DNA from: Cladorrhinum sp. PSN259
Lineage: Eukaryota > Ascomycota > Sordariomycetes > Sordariales > Podosporaceae
Reading direction: 5' to 3'
DNA: 64,000 bases
Assembly: GCA_033725935.1 (NCBI GenBank)
Contig: MU867080.1
Span: 310,001-374,000 of the forward strand
In this document: positions 43,243 to 55,554 of the stretch, one piece after another
Position numbering within the stretch: the first letter of the stretch is position 1
Layout: the number at the start of each line of letters is the position of its first letter
Notes under the pieces: model-generated
Told to the model about the DNA's origin: nothing
Seen by the model: only the letters and a program-made list of their open reading frames with translations
The model's database searches: none
Program-made: the position numbers and the translations under genes

Positions 43243-44063
43243 GAAACTTGGAAGAAATCTAGATTAGTCTAGAACCCCACATGCCATGTCAAAAGTTTTG
43301 ACATGAGTGCGCCCTATTGCTATTTCCATGCATATCCGCGAGCTACGATTTTATGCTTTTGAACCGCCAACACCACGTTCCATTTTACCCCTGACAGAAA
43401 GATAACGAACGGATCTTGGAGTACTTATGGGCGAGGAATCGCCAACTATTTCTTCAAACTTTGGAGCGATCCATACAATTGAATCTCGGGAAATCGGCAC
43501 AGAACCCATCTGCACCCCAGATTTTCAATCCTAGGAAAAGCAAGATATCAGAAACCGTTGGAAGAGATCCAGACCGCTGATCAGTTGTTCTGGATTTGTT
43601 GCTATCCATATCCGTTGTGTGGAGAAAAAGACGCCCGGTCCGCTCCCGACCGAATCCCCCCATCCTTCGCCGCGAGCGGCATCCGTCGGTTTATCCCCTC
43701 AGACCTGCCTCTCGCTGATTGATCAATTCATTTTCTCACCAAACAAATCACACCCTTGACAGGGGACCATATCCGATAACCTGGACAAGGGGAGCAAGGG
43801 ATAAGCTTTGTGGCTCGCAACTGTGTGGTTGGCGTGTGATTCGTTGATCACGAGGTAACCACCATCAACGCCCAAAGATATTTCTATAGGGTAATAGCCG
43901 GCATCACCAGGTCTCAAAACCTGCACAAAGCATTGTGTAATTGAGACGGAATTACAACGGGCGGTGCGGAAAGGGGGAAATCAAAGGCTCAAGGAACGAA
44001 ACGCACACACCGCGACTCAGTCGTTGTCCGAGCACCACCAAGTGTCCCAATTAGGGAACTACG

Positions 44064-44072
44064 TTTTATAAG
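44064..44072 (+). promoter_or_regulatory. TATA-like element of the serine dehydratase gene
   Basis: TTTTATAAG about 130 bases upstream of the ATG, followed by a leader without ATG. Position fits a fungal core promoter. Confidence 0.4.
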
Positions 44073-44153
44073 TCGGCCGTCTGAACCATCCATTCCCTCA
44101 CTCATTCACTCACACCACTACCAACAACAACATACCAATTCATCACCGAAACG

Positions 44154-44197
44154 AAAAAAAAAAAAGAAGAAGAAAAAAAAAGAAGAAGAAAAAAAAA
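44154..44197. repeat. Purine (A/G) tract in the 5' leader
   Basis: About 44 bases of almost only A with GAAGAAG interruptions, ending four bases before the dehydratase ATG. Likely part of the 5' UTR. Confidence 0.85.
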
Positions 44198-44201
44198 CAC
44201 A

Positions 44202-45266
44202 ATGGGCTCCTACGACTTCCCAACCCCTTCCAAGGAGAGACAACTCCCTTGGGTCGAAACACCCCTCATCTATTCCTCCCAAATCTCCCGTCAAGCAGGC
44301 TGCAACATCTACCTCAAGCTCGAGACCATCCAGCCGTCCGGCTCCTTCAAGTCCCGCGGCATAGGCAATCTCATGCAATCCTCCCTCAACCCTTCCGCAA
44401 AGTCAACACACTTCTTCTGCTCCTCGGGAGGGAACGCAGGCCTGGCGTGCGCAACCACGGCGCTTAAGCTCTCTTCCCCTTCTTCGCCGTGCCACGCGAC
44501 CATCGTCGTCCCTACGTCAACCTCCCCCTTGATGATCAGCAAGCTCAAGTCCCTCTCCCCTTCTGCCGTGTCGGTCATTCAGACCGGCTCTTCATGGCAG
44601 GAAGCGGATAATTATCTAAGGACCAACTGTTTGATCCCCGAACCTGGCGTGGAAAAAGTTTACGTGCCGCCGTTTGACCATCCCGTTATTTGGGAAGGGT
44701 GCAGCTCGATGGTTGACGAGCTTGAGAGGCAATTCCCCTCGGACAGGAGCATAGATGGCATCGTGGCCTCGGTCGGTGGTGGGGGGCTGGTGAATGGTAT
44801 CTGTCTTGGTGTAGAGAAGAACCTCAAGAAGCTGGGAGGGAAGAGACCCAAAGTGTTGGCAATCGAGACCGTGGGGGCTGATTCGCTCTATCAGTCCGTG
44901 CAAAAGGGTGAGTTGCTTACATTGGACGGTATCACGAGTATTGCGACGAGTTTGGGAGCCAGGAGGGTGAGCGAGAAGACTTGGGAGTTGGCGAATGGAG
45001 GGTATGAAGGGTTTGTCAGTGCCACCGTTACGGATGGACAGGCCGCGATGGGGTGTATCAAGTTCTTGGACGATGCCAGGATTTTGGTTGAGGTGGCATG
45101 CGGTGCTACTGTTGTTACGGCCTATAATGGTGATTTGAGAAGACACTTGGGTAACGGGTTGAGTGATGAGGAGTGGAAGGAGAAGAATATCGTGTTGGTT
45201 GTTTGCGGAGGGTCCAACGTAAATTTGGATATCTTGGAAGGGTACAAGGTTACTTATGGGATCTAG
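44202..45266 (+). CDS. L-serine/threonine dehydratase-like PLP enzyme (Cha1/SDS type)
   Basis: Single exon, 354 aa. Fold type II PLP enzyme: ETPLIYSSQISRQAGCNIYLKLETIQPSGSFKSRG places the Schiff-base lysine at Lys50; SSGGNAGLA binds the substrate carboxylate; SVGGGGLVNG is the phosphate-binding glycine loop (about residues 192-201); and VCGGSNVNL near the C-terminus is the site that contacts the pyridine nitrogen. It lacks the ACT regulatory domains of biosynthetic threonine deaminase, so a catabolic serine dehydratase giving pyruvate and ammonia is likely; length agrees with yeast Cha1. Location should be cytosolic or mitochondrial; no clear presequence. The 3' end is only 117 bases from the convergent NAT9 gene. 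Confidence 0.9.
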   Translation: MGSYDFPTPSKERQLPWVETPLIYSSQISRQAGCNIYLKLETIQPSGSFKSRGIGNLMQSSLNPSAKSTHFFCSSGGNAGLACATTALKLSSPSSPCHATIVVPTSTSPLMISKLKSLSPSAVSVIQTGSSWQEADNYLRTNCLIPEPGVEKVYVPPFDHPVIWEGCSSMVDELERQFPSDRSIDGIVASVGGGGLVNGICLGVEKNLKKLGGKRPKVLAIETVGADSLYQSVQKGELLTLDGITSIATSLGARRVSEKTWELANGGYEGFVSATVTDGQAAMGCIKFLDDARILVEVACGATVVTAYNGDLRRHLGNGLSDEEWKEKNIVLVVCGGSNVNLDILEGYKVTYGI

Positions 45267-45383
45267 ATTTTATTCTTACTAGGAAAATCAGGTTTAAGGG
45301 CTGGGAAAGGGATATCGATACATACATAGCATGAGATACAACGCGGAATTTTCATTTACATTTAGATGTCTTCAAACTATGAC

Positions 45384-46273
45384 CTATTCTTCTTTTTTAT
45401 CATCATCATCATCATCGTCCCGAGAATAAACCAACTCCCTATACCCCTCTAGTCCGTTTTCCCTTGTGAACTTTTCCAAATCCCTCAAAACAAGCGTGAC
45501 CTCCCCAAAGTAATTTGCTTCCCCCTCCTGCTTGAAACCCAAGACACCCCCAAACAACGCCAAACTCTTCTCATTCGCCTGATTAATCTTTGCCATCAGA
45601 GCCTTCAATTTTGGAGGAGGAACGATATCCTTGTCCCCCGCATACTCCCTCATGATCTCCTCCTGATGTTCGCAGATGTACTTCAAAAAGACCTTTACGA
45701 CCTCCCGACCCAATCCTTTGCCTCTATGTTGAGCACCCGCAATCATGATGTCCACCTCTCCGACGCAGAACTTGGGAACGCCGGGTGACTCCTCCTCCTC
45801 CTCTTCGTCTGGATACAAAAACAAATTGATGTCTCCAATCATTGTAGACGGGGAGTCGTGCGCGCCTGCTTTGATTATGTTTGAATCTGAGTTTGATGAG
45901 CCTGGTGAGTCTGACGAAAGAGAAAGTGGCTGGCAGATGATGAAAGTCAGCTTGTCGTGTGAAGCGCGCCACGACGTTTGGTTTTCGTATTCTTCTTCTA
46001 GTGTTAGTGGTTCCGAGGCGGTTGCTTCTTGGATTGCCTGAAGGTAAAAAAAAAAATTGTTAGAAATAGAGATACGCAAGGGAATTTTTAGGAGTTTTTC
46101 AACTTACAGGATCTTCCATCCAGGCGTGGTAGGTGAGGACGTGGCGATGGTCGTATGGGACTAGGAGTGTATTTGCGGTTGAAACCGCTGTAGTCAAATC
46201 TCAAAAGTTAATTTAGAAAGGTTTGAATCAGGTTTTTCAAAGAATACGTACCCGTATGCTCATTCAATCTCAT
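45384..46273 (-). CDS. nat9: NAT9-like GNAT N-acetyltransferase
   Basis: Exons 46252-46273, 46108-46187 and 45384-46037, 251 aa. The small first exon encodes MRLNEHT, and the joined N-terminus MRLNEHTAVSTANTLLVPYDHRHVLTYHAWMEDP followed by TASEPLTLEEEYENQTSW is characteristic of NAT9. The acetyl-CoA loop is QHRGKG (about residues 137-142), and NEKSLALFGGVLGFKQEG is the GNAT C-terminal strand. Animal NAT9 has been linked to tubulin and microtubule stability; the fungal role is unknown. An Asp/Glu run at about residue 111-118 and a C-terminal Asp/Lys/Glu tail are low-complexity additions. The open frame starting at 46079 that appears complete in fact begins in intron 2. Confidence 0.9.
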
Positions 46274-46581
46274 ACTGGGTGACTTGAATATGTTCTGTGG
46301 GGGAATATCTTGTGAGAACCACAAGTGGTGTTGAGGTTGAAGAGAAAAGGAAACCCAACGGCAAGCTGAGACAATATACAAGTTTTAGTGGGGTATGGTA
46401 TCTCCTACATTAGCAGAGTTCCACACCGAAATGAATGGCAAGTATGTATGTCTCCTTCCCTCTGCAGCCTTCTAAACCCTATCATTTTGATCCCATACTC
46501 AAAATTATCAATACATGTATATTACAGGGTATGATGAGCCTGAAGCCAATCTATTTTACAGCAAAAACGTAGCAGCTAAAT
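46274..46581. other. Short spacer between two minus-strand genes
   Basis: 308 bases: the NAT9 promoter and leader and the 3' UTR of the methionyl-tRNA synthetase gene. Nothing else seen. Confidence 0.5.
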
Positions 46582-48552
46582 CTATTCCTTTTCTTTTTTC
46601 GTCTTCCGTTTCGTTGTGCTAGATCCTGGAAACTCAATATCCTTGTCCTCAACCAAAGGAGGGAAGAGTGAATCTTCACTGGTAGAACCCGGAGAAACGA
46701 TCGGTTTGCCGTAAGTGTAATCACCGTAAAGGACCGCATGGGAATATGATCTCTTTTCCGGGTCAACCCCCAAGATGTCCAGTAGTCTGGTAGCCTTCTC
46801 AGGCAGCCAAGGCTGCAGCAGAATTCCAGAAATACGCATAGCCTCTGCTGCTAAGAACAGCGACTTTTCAGCAATCGCTCTGTCATTGGAATCGTCTGTT
46901 TTTACGAGCGCCCAGGGTGCAGTTTGTGTCAAAAACAAATTTGTCTATCAATGATCGTGTCAACTTCAGCTAATGAGGCAAGGGGAAAAAATCCAATGAC
47001 AGTTAACTTACAGCAGTGGCTGCCTCGATAGCCTCACGAATGGCGAGAACAGGATTCAACTGTTCCATGTGTTTATTGACTGCCGAGGGAAGACCCTGCA
47101 ATAGTGCCTCATGGTTTGCAATTGCCTCGCGAATATCTTCTTGCATAGGAACCTGGGACACATCGTTATTACTGGCGGCGGCCACCACCTCACGTAAATT
47201 CCAGAGCTTGGCCCTGGTAAGACGGCCCAACAGGTTACCAAACCCACCCTGAAGGTATTTCTTGTACTTGACGGTAAGTTCCTGGTTGCTATAGTCAGCA
47301 TCATGGGCAATGCCGCCCACATATGTCAGGTAGAAGCGCATGGTATCAACACCCCAGCGGTTCATCGCGTAAAGAGGGTTCACCACGTTGCCAATGGACT
47401 TTGACATCTTGCGTCCCTCCATGGTCCAGTGTGCGTGGGTGAGAATTTTTCTCGGCATGGGTAGGTCCAGAGCAAGGAGAAGAGCAGGCCAGTACACGCA
47501 GTGGAATCGGACGATGTCCTTGCCAATAACATGCACGTCAGCTGGCCAGCCCCCTTCGTACTCACGACCAGGGGTCCACGCAGGGAAGCCGGCCATGGTA
47601 ATGTAGTTGATCAATGCATCAACCCAAACGTAAATGGTCTGGCTTGAATCATCGGGCACCCGAATACCCCAGCTCAATCGTTGAAGAGGTCGCGAAATGG
47701 AAAGATCAGACAGGTGGTTCTCGACCCAGTTGACCACATCGCTCATGCGAGCCTGGGGCACTACCCAGTCCGGGTTGTTCCTATAGAACTCCAACAGCTG
47801 GTCTTTCAAGGCTGTCATGCGAAAGTGGTAGTTCTTCTCCTCAACCCATTCAACCTTGTTCTTGGTCTCGGACGAGGCCATAAACACCTCACCAGTAAAT
47901 GGGTCCTGGCAACGCTCGATCTGCGACTCCGGAAAGAAGCATTCATCGCTCACGCTGTACCACCCCTCGTGTTTTGACTGGTAAATAAGACCCTTGTTTT
48001 GCAGAAGAAACCAAAAGTGCTCGACGGCTTGCTTGTGATCCTCGTCGGTGGTGCGGATAAAACGATCGTAGTTGATGGAGGCAGCATGGGCCAACTCCTT
48101 AAACTGCTCTGCTGTCTCGTCGCAAAACGTCTTTGGGTGCATGTCCTTCCTCGCAGCAGCCTGCTCGACCTTGAGGCCATGTTCGTCAGTACCCGTGAGC
48201 ATGAGTGCAGGCCTGCCCTTCAGTGCCTGCCATCTCTTCAGCACGTCGGCCAGCACCATCGAGTACATGTGGCCAATGTGGGGTGCTGTGTAACGGTCAG
48301 TCTTCCGGCAGGATGCATCAGGCGCAAATGTCGTTCCATACCGGCATTGACGTAGAAGATGGGTGTGGTGACATAGTAAGGCTTGCCAGGGGTCGAGGCA
48401 GATGTCGCGGGTCGTCGTTGGATCGCAAGTACTCGTGGTGCGACGGCAGTGGGTCGAATACGGCAGGAATTGCACACCCAACTCCTCGGCTGGATCAATG
48501 CTGGTTGTAATCGTGGAAGGCGGCGAGCCGAGGCTGCCTTCAGAAGCTCCAT
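46582..48552 (-). CDS. msm1: Mitochondrial methionyl-tRNA synthetase
   Basis: Exons 48342-48552, 47012-48285 and 46582-46944 (introns 56 and 67 bases), 615 aa. The first 50 residues are Arg/Ala/Ser-rich without acids after the start (MELLKAASARRLPRLQP), a mitochondrial presequence. The class I synthetase catalytic core follows: YYVTTPIFYVNAAPHIGHMYS with HIGH at residues 73-76 (the join falls at the Ala before), GTDEHGLKVEQAA, and the KMSKS loop in EGRKMSKSIGN (about residue 363). The C-terminal anticodon-binding helical domain contains AIAEKSLFLAAEAMRISGILLQPWLPEKATRLLDILG. Yeast Msm1 charges tRNA-Met in mitochondria. A longer frame starting at 48733 runs through intron 1 in another frame and is not the protein. 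The basic C-terminus ends KRKTKKEKE. Confidence 0.94.
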
Positions 48553-51500
48553 TGCGCCGTTTCGCCTGCGAGGCGGTTCTGTGAACGGTTCTTGCGTTTG
48601 GTATGGCAAAGTAAATTGGGAGTTCGGATGAAGCTCCCACCAATTGGTGAAAGATAAGCCGTCTAAGCAGGCGATAAGCTGGGTTAGGGTTGCATACATG
48701 GCTATCACAGGAAGTTACCCTCTGAGCTATCATTGATACCAGTTTTGTGCTGGGAGAACTCTAGATACTCTTGTATGCCAGTATATATGCTCTTCTTACA
48801 CCATTCTCATGCTTGCCGTCATTATCTAGTACTTGTTTGGAGGCATAACCTGCTCCAGAAGATCTTGAGTATATAAGTGAACTGCCAAAGCCCCCTTCCA
48901 AGTTGTGCCTTTCCTTGTGATTTCATCTTTTTCCTTCTCATTCCGTTGTTTCTTAAGTGGTTACAAAACTCTAGCACAGCCGCAATCAGAATACTCGCCT
49001 CACACAACTAGGACAATACAAACCAAAACCACATACACACAAACGCACACACACACACACGACAACAAGCATCTCTCAGTTCAGGTCAAGCTGAAAGGAG
49101 CCAAATTTTTCTTGCAATCTTTTGTTCAGTTCTCTTTTATTGGCTCGGCGTGATCTTTTTCCTTCCAAATCCACGTTAGTCTGTAGCCTGCGCGTTGCTG
49201 TGAGACCTGACAAAGACTGTCGGCCATATTTCGATTCTGAAAAGAGCCGATGATGTCTTCAGGCATACAAGTGCGACATGAGAACGAAGGTATCCGTAAG
49301 TTGACCAGTTGATTCCCAAAATTGTGTCATATCGTGGATTATAGTTCATATAGATTGGTGACATGGTGCGCCCGGCTCATTCTGTCTACCTCGACAACAT
49401 GCCACACAATACCATCAGCGACTGAGCCCGCGGTGAAAATAAGGCGTTCAAAAGGCCAAAATTCTCGGGTTGGACGACAGCTGGAAGGTTTGACGAGAAT
49501 TCTGTCGCCTAGAGGCAGCGGCTGCTGTGTCAACCCCGGTGCGACAACCTACTTGCTGCCTAGTCGTTATAGAGACGTCGGTCTGAATACGTAGGTAGAA
49601 TGCCAGTGACTAGTGCTGCCAACAACTCGCAGTGCTTTCCTCAACTGCCGAGCATGAGAGGTCCAGCCTTTCCATCTTTGAGCTTGCAACGGGGCGGGCA
49701 AAGTTGACGACACTGCAGATATTGAAACTTTGTGGATGTTTGGTGAAGCATGCAGCGTCTCACGAGAAGACGAAGCCCTGCCTGTGAACCGAAAAATTAT
49801 CCAACTGTCAAAATACCATCACGAACAGTATCTGCGGATCACCGGTTGGATGCCGGAGCCTTGCCAGATCATACCAAATGGTGGTGCTGGCTGCGGCAAT
49901 GGCGTGTAGACGACGAATAGAATTCCAGACGTATGGTTGACGGGGTATCTTCTCGAACAAGAGAACTCGGCAGGTAATCAGGAAGTCAGACATCGTGGTC
50001 CAGTCAGGCGGTGTTATGCACGACATCCCCTCTGCGGCATTCACAGCCTCATTCATTCAATGTCTCCAACCAGAGGCCATACTGCACTGAAAACCCCTGC
50101 GTAGGGTGCCGAGCAGTCATCGCCCGGGAGGATGCAACTTAAAACGACCGTAAGATCAAAGAGCATCGATTGGATGGTTGGGCGGGCGTTCAATATGCGC
50201 GACAATAAAGATATACACTATGCGCAAGTTGTGTCCAGCCTCGGGGATGATACACCATCATGACAATTAAGGTGGAATGGGCCGTTCCGTGTACCCAGAA
50301 CCTCGTCGGTCAACCGTCTAAATCAACCTGGGGCCTTTATCAAGGCGGAACGTCGCACAGCAGCCAAGCTGTGAACCACACGATTTTTTTTGCGCTTCTG
50401 GCGGGTTGTTGGGCTGGGGCAGATCGGGTCGGTATGGCTGGGTTGTTCGGAGTACAACATCATTACGTACCGATTATCTTGCCATATTGAACATTTCAAC
50501 ATACATGCCAGAGAAAGACGGCCCTTTCGGAGAGCGCCGGTAGTTGTACATGAGCCACCACACAGATGCTGGGTGACGGGTGGGAGTCGCCGGTGACTGA
50601 ATACGGGATGGCTCGGAGAAACGTGCTCACCTTGGTTCCCTTACCTCTAGACGCAGAAGAGCCTCACGGCCAGCCTACTGCGCAGTGCATTCTTACCAAC
50701 AGTCACCTGCATGTTCCGTTAATCCGTTTGGATTACTTGCAGTTTGCGCTGCGGCCCATCTTCGCTTTTCTCTCTTCAGATCTTTCTCGAACAATGATTA
50801 ATTACTTCCAAAATTAGCCTAGCTCCATAGGGCTACTTGGAAGATGGGATGACGTGTGACTATACTGTGGATGTCTCGGATCGGATTCACCACGATAACT
50901 TCAATCAGTCGCTGACGTACTTGTAGATTCGAGTTGGTCTCGTCTGAACTGACCGAAACGGCCCAAGATCCTTCAGGCCCAAGGCATTGTGATTGGCTGC
51001 GCAGGCGGCCTCTGGATGAGTGCATTTATGCCACACACAACATGTATAAGCTCACCACCGGCCTCCCGCTCCTGCAACTCCATTGCATATGCATCAGCAA
51101 CGTCTGAAGTAACACGATGCATGCAGACGGCAGGGTAAGTCTCGCCAGAAAGATGTCGAGATTTCTGGGATTCGTCTATTGCCCGATTTGGTTAAGCACT
51201 GAGCTTGTGCCAAGGAAGTGGGGTATATGGGCTGAGGGCCAGGTCCCTGATGAGCCCCTCCACGATGTCATTGGGTTCCGTAGAGAGAAACAAACGGCAG
51301 GGACATCCATGTACCTACATACCTACACTAGAAAGTACCTTGGAAAGAACACTCATTTTTCTGTTTTCATGGCTATAAACGCACGATAATCGCCAGGCGC
51401 CCGTGTTCCGATTGCTCATCAGTGCAAACATCTTCAAAACATTTGACAGGCCAATTGGCTTCGTCCAAGGTACCCAGGTCTCCAGGTCTCTTCTTGGGCC

Positions 51501-51926
51501 CCGTCTCTGATTTGTTCCCCGGCCCCTGCCAACAGCCAGCCCCCACTGGCATCCATCACATTACCCCCCCAAGCTGGAGACGTGAAGAAGACATGACCCA
51601 AGCTGGTGCTTCTATCTGATCACCTCTCGACCCTCATTCACACTTCCTGTTCCCTGATCAACGACCGACCAGCTTCATACCTTTGTTACGCCTGTCAGTG
51701 CCTGATCCCTTTTCCAACTTGGGCTCCCCAGTTGGCCCAAGAGAGATAGATCATATCCACTTGGGCTGGCGAGCCAGACAAACGCCGCCAACCGCCACCA
51801 TCGTGACCCCGCTTGACTGCCGATGATGCTTTTCTCTTGAACCCACGCTAAACAAACTTCAACCGAGAAGAGGCGTATTTGGTTTGCAGCAAAAATAAAA
51901 CGAAAAAATAAACCTCCGTGGTTGAA
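48553..51926. other. Gene-poor 3.4 kb region
   Basis: Largest gap in the window. The left part is the promoter of the methionyl-tRNA synthetase gene and includes a CA repeat (49031-49060). Open frames are short; the most protein-like are on the minus strand at 49808-50056 (82 codons, Trp/Arg-rich, no domain) and the plus strand around 49700-49915, but neither has a supportable match. The right part is the promoter of the 892-residue protein gene. I see no transposon ends, tRNA or rRNA. Confidence 0.5.
49031..49060. repeat. CA dinucleotide repeat
   Basis: Imperfect CA tract of about 30 bases, interrupted by AAA and G, in the intergenic region. Confidence 0.8.
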
Positions 51927-54669
51927 ATGGACGATATACAGAATCTCCTAAGGACTGGGTCCTGGGTGCCCAAGTCGCGCTCCAAAAGTCCTAATCCGTA
52001 TGTGTGATCCAGGCTTGCTTTTCGGGAGAATGTATTTCTAACAAACCCAACCAACGTGTAGTTATGAGCGAACTAGAAACTACTATGATTCCTCCAGGAC
52101 ATATAACGAATCACCGAGGTCAAATATCGGCATTCCCAGGAGGAAGAGACCCCCTCGCCCTACCGTCGAGGATGAGGTAGAGTCGCTAGCAAAAGAACAT
52201 ACCGAGTCGATTGTCACCGATGCAACCGAAGATGAACCAAAATTTCGGGGTGAGGTCGATCAGCAGCCCATCCTACTCCCCATTCACGAATACAACCCCG
52301 AGCGTCGATTTGTTCTTGTTCCTGGCGCCGAGACAGAAACCGATAACGAGGAAGCAATCGATAAGGAGCGGTACGATGCAAATACCTGCCGAAAATATGT
52401 CATTGTGAACCCGGAGGAAGGTTCTCAAAGTGACAAAGCGGGCAATGAAACGATCAGGGGTGAAAGGGAGTTTAAAGAGCCCAGGGAGGAGAGAAAACTT
52501 CCACATATCCCAAAACGAAAGAGCCACCAGGACCTGCCGCGACTTGATACTCATGTTGACGATCCAGAGCAAGCCCCGATTCGTCGATCAAACAGCAGGC
52601 ACAACCGTGAGAAGGTAGTGTTGGACCAGGAGCCAGACTCCCGTCGACGCAGAGATAGTCAAAGTTCAAGACCGCCACGTGACGACGAGTTTCTCTCTCC
52701 TGCTGTTAAGTACACAAATGACGGGAGGGATCGGGAATACCATGCTTATGACACGGGAAGACCAAGTCGGAGTTCTTCAACCAGGCGTGACGCCAGAATC
52801 GAGACAGCTGGGAGTCGGCGAGATCGAAATTATCTGGGTTCGGAATACCCACCGAGCGCGTCGATGCACAAGCGGGCATCATCTACAGCCAGCGGAGGCG
52901 GGCCGAATCGTGAACGGCAGCCTCAGGAGAGGCCCCGTTCCTTTGTCTATCCTGGCGATCCAACCAACAGCAGCTACGTCCCTGATGACATCATGTCATT
53001 TATGGCACCAGATGTTGACTTCAGCCCCTCAAAGCACAAACGGGATGTATCCCCTCCTAGGGGTCCTCGAAGCAGCAACTCCCCGCCTTACTATCCCCGG
53101 AAGGCTGGCAAGGGCATGCCTGACCCCTTGCAATACAAGCATAAGCCTCACTCGAGAACTCGGGGGCAAGATGGGTATGCGAGCGACGAAAGTTACAAGG
53201 AGAGGCGCGATAAGGGTCATCGGTACTCACGATCAGCCGTGGAGACCGGATACCCGCCCTACCCCCCGGCCGACGAAGCTCTCCCACGAGCAAATGGCCG
53301 TTATGAATCGCCATCGGCTGCAGTGATTACGTCACCTTCCCGGCACCGCGGTGATGAGAAGAATGGGGGACCATCAGGTTTCCATTCCCAGGATCAAAGC
53401 GCCTCGGGATCTATTGATCCTGCCTTATCTAGCTCCTTCAAGAGGAGTACTACACTCGAGAGGCAATCAGAGGCAAGGCCGGTACCGTCCCTGTCTCCAG
53501 AAGATTCAGGCGAACCGACGTCACCCGTCCTGTACTGGCAACCTGACCAGTTCAATCCTTCGGAAGAACGGGGCGGCGTGGCCAGCACACCTGTCACCTC
53601 GCTTCGGCGCTATTCCGAAGATGTAGCGAAGGGCCTATTCTCTGAGCTCCCCGACTGTCGATGGAAAACCCCTACTCACCCGAAAAACATATCTGGAAGT
53701 GAGCAGTTTATGACCCTGAAGCAAGCCGAGAACTTTGTCATCTGCCCCGATTGCTACAAGGAGGTATTCGCAAAGTCAAAGTTTCAGCATCTTTTTGTGC
53801 CGGCGCTTGTCCGAGGGAAAGGCCAGCTCATATCTTGCGACTTCGGTAGCTCGATTTGGTATCGCATAGCATATATTCTGACGTTGAAGGCGAATTACTC
53901 AGATTTACGCCTCTTGCTCGGCGTGGCGGCTGTGGACGCCCGGCAGCAGCCATGCGGTGGTTCCGAGCCTGCGACCCGCATATGGTACAGCATGATGGGC
54001 ACCACCTCTAGACGCCCCATCTCAACCTTTCAAGTCTGTTTAAGCTGTGCCAAGATGGTTGAAGCACTCTTGCCCAACCTTGCGGGCGTCTTTATACCCC
54101 TGGACGGGCACGAACCAACATGGGGTATCTGTGATCTTTACTATACCTCGGACCGGAAGCGGTTTATTGACTACTTCGATCTGATGGAGACAACCTCGGA
54201 TCAAGCGGTCCAGCAGAGGATGGCACCTGACATTCTTGCGCTTGCTGATCGTATCCGTCATATTTCCCTATTTGACGAATGCTGGCGCGGTACGCCTATT
54301 CCTAACCGCAGGTGGTACGTCATGGATTCTATTCCCGAGTTTACGGTTTGCGAGGAGTGTTTTGATGCCGTGGTTTGGCCGATGCTTGAGGATGAGGACA
54401 GTGGACGGATCCCCAGGGATTTTCTAAGGAACAGACAGACTCGACAGCTTGCGTCGTGCCAGCTTTACAGCGAACGCATGCGGAATGTTTTTAAGGTTGC
54501 CTGTCAGCACGATGACTTTGGATTTCTAGAGTCACAGGTTTTGGAGAGGATTCGGGCGACGGAGGAAATCAAGCGGAGACATAAGGAGCTTCAGCGGGAG
54601 GACCAGAAGGATCCCGAAGTGCAGAGAGAGATCGCTGAGCTGGTAAAACGGCAGAATGCCATTGCTTGA
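51927..54669 (+). CDS. Large conserved-looking fungal protein with C-terminal Cys pairs, function unknown
   Basis: Two exons, 51927-51997 and 52062-54669 (intron 64 bases), 892 aa. Splicing gives MDDIQNLLRTGSWVPKSRSKSPNPYERTRNYY. Residues 30-560 are highly charged and disordered, rich in Arg, Ser, Asp and Pro. The C-terminal 320 residues appear folded: LFSELPDCRWKTPTHPKNISGSEQFMTLKQAE begins the domain, then CPDC, CLSC and CEEC cysteine pairs with surrounding aromatic residues (for example ISLFDECWRG), which suggests one or more zinc sites. The protein ends in a long charged helix (ATEEIKRRHKELQREDQKD). I do not recognise a named domain and see no membrane span. The neighbouring intergenic regions give no functional hint. 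The start ATG is the only one that keeps the splice in frame. Confidence 0.72.
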
Positions 54670-55554
54670 TCAGTTCATGTTTCGGTTTTCGCACATGGTT
54701 GACCATCAAGATCGAGGTATGGGTGTGGCCTTCGGAGTATATGGCCGGCTTCCACCCAACATGAAGACTCTGCACCACAGCTGACCCAGTCAGCGTTGTA
54801 GTGGTTAGGACACGGCGAGGGTAGAGGCACCGCAAGCTGGAGTTTTACCGTCTCCTCCTCAGCTGTAGAAGAGCCAACCCAGCTAGGTTGACTGATGTTT
54901 GGGTTTCCCTTTTTCTTAATTTTTTTGATCTCCTTGTACAAGAGCTGGTTGAATAAGCATTTGCTGCATTTTACGTTGATTATGTGAGGACTGGAACAAT
55001 TCTTGTTTATTATTTCTATGATACCAAATGTTATTTTCGTCACCAATACATGGCTTGAGGCGTTTCGTCCGTTTAAACTATTGCTGCCGGCATTTGATTT
55101 GAATCCCTTGTGACGGCCAGGACCGAGATGATGCGTAGTCCAGTAAATGCCGAGCTAATCACAGAATTCTCCGGGGCTGCTACCCCAGGTTTTGGCGTCG
55201 GCTTAATGGATACATAGTGGCATGACTTTCCACCTATGGTGGTGTCCAATATCAGCCGGAGTGCACTTGGGCAAGGCACGGACCAAAGAAGAGACAAGCA
55301 ATCAACCTTAATGGAAAGGTAATATGATGATCCATTGTCCGGGTTAACAGACGACTGCGGGGGTGTTGCAGAGATGCAGGAATGGATCATGATGGAGTGT
55401 AAGTGCCCGCATACAAGTAGTCTCCAACACTGTCTGAGATTAAAGCGGTAGAAAGAGGGCTTTGAAATCACATGTTGAACCCTTCTGTCAACCATTCGTA
55501 GAAGGAACCCACGGTCATCGTCGAGAAGTCAGGATCCCAGTTACAGAAGCCGCC
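54670..55554. other. Intergenic region before the GH28 gene
   Basis: 885 bases. Contains the 3' UTR of the upstream gene and the GH28 promoter. A tRNA-like A-box word (TAGTGGTTAGGA) at 54806-54817 lacks a matching B box and cloverleaf. No other signal. Confidence 0.5.

Larger units (their letters stand above)
43243..44201. other. Intergenic region before the serine dehydratase gene
   Basis: About 960 bases with GT8 3' UTR on the left and a dehydratase promoter on the right. No ATG occurs in the last 200 bases before the start codon. A TATA-like element and a long purine tract are listed separately. Confidence 0.5.

Noticed and set aside
45384..46079. Open frame starting at 46079 as complete NAT9 protein
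   Set aside because: Its first 14 residues come from intron 2. Two upstream exons supply the conserved MRLNEHT start.
47003..48733. 576-codon open frame as the full methionyl-tRNA synthetase
   Set aside because: Its first 150 residues are unrelated to the family. The true N-terminus, with FYVNA before PHIGHMY, is in another frame and is joined by a 56-base intron.
54806..54817. tRNA-like A-box word
   Set aside because: No B box, acceptor stem or anticodon arm can be formed around it.
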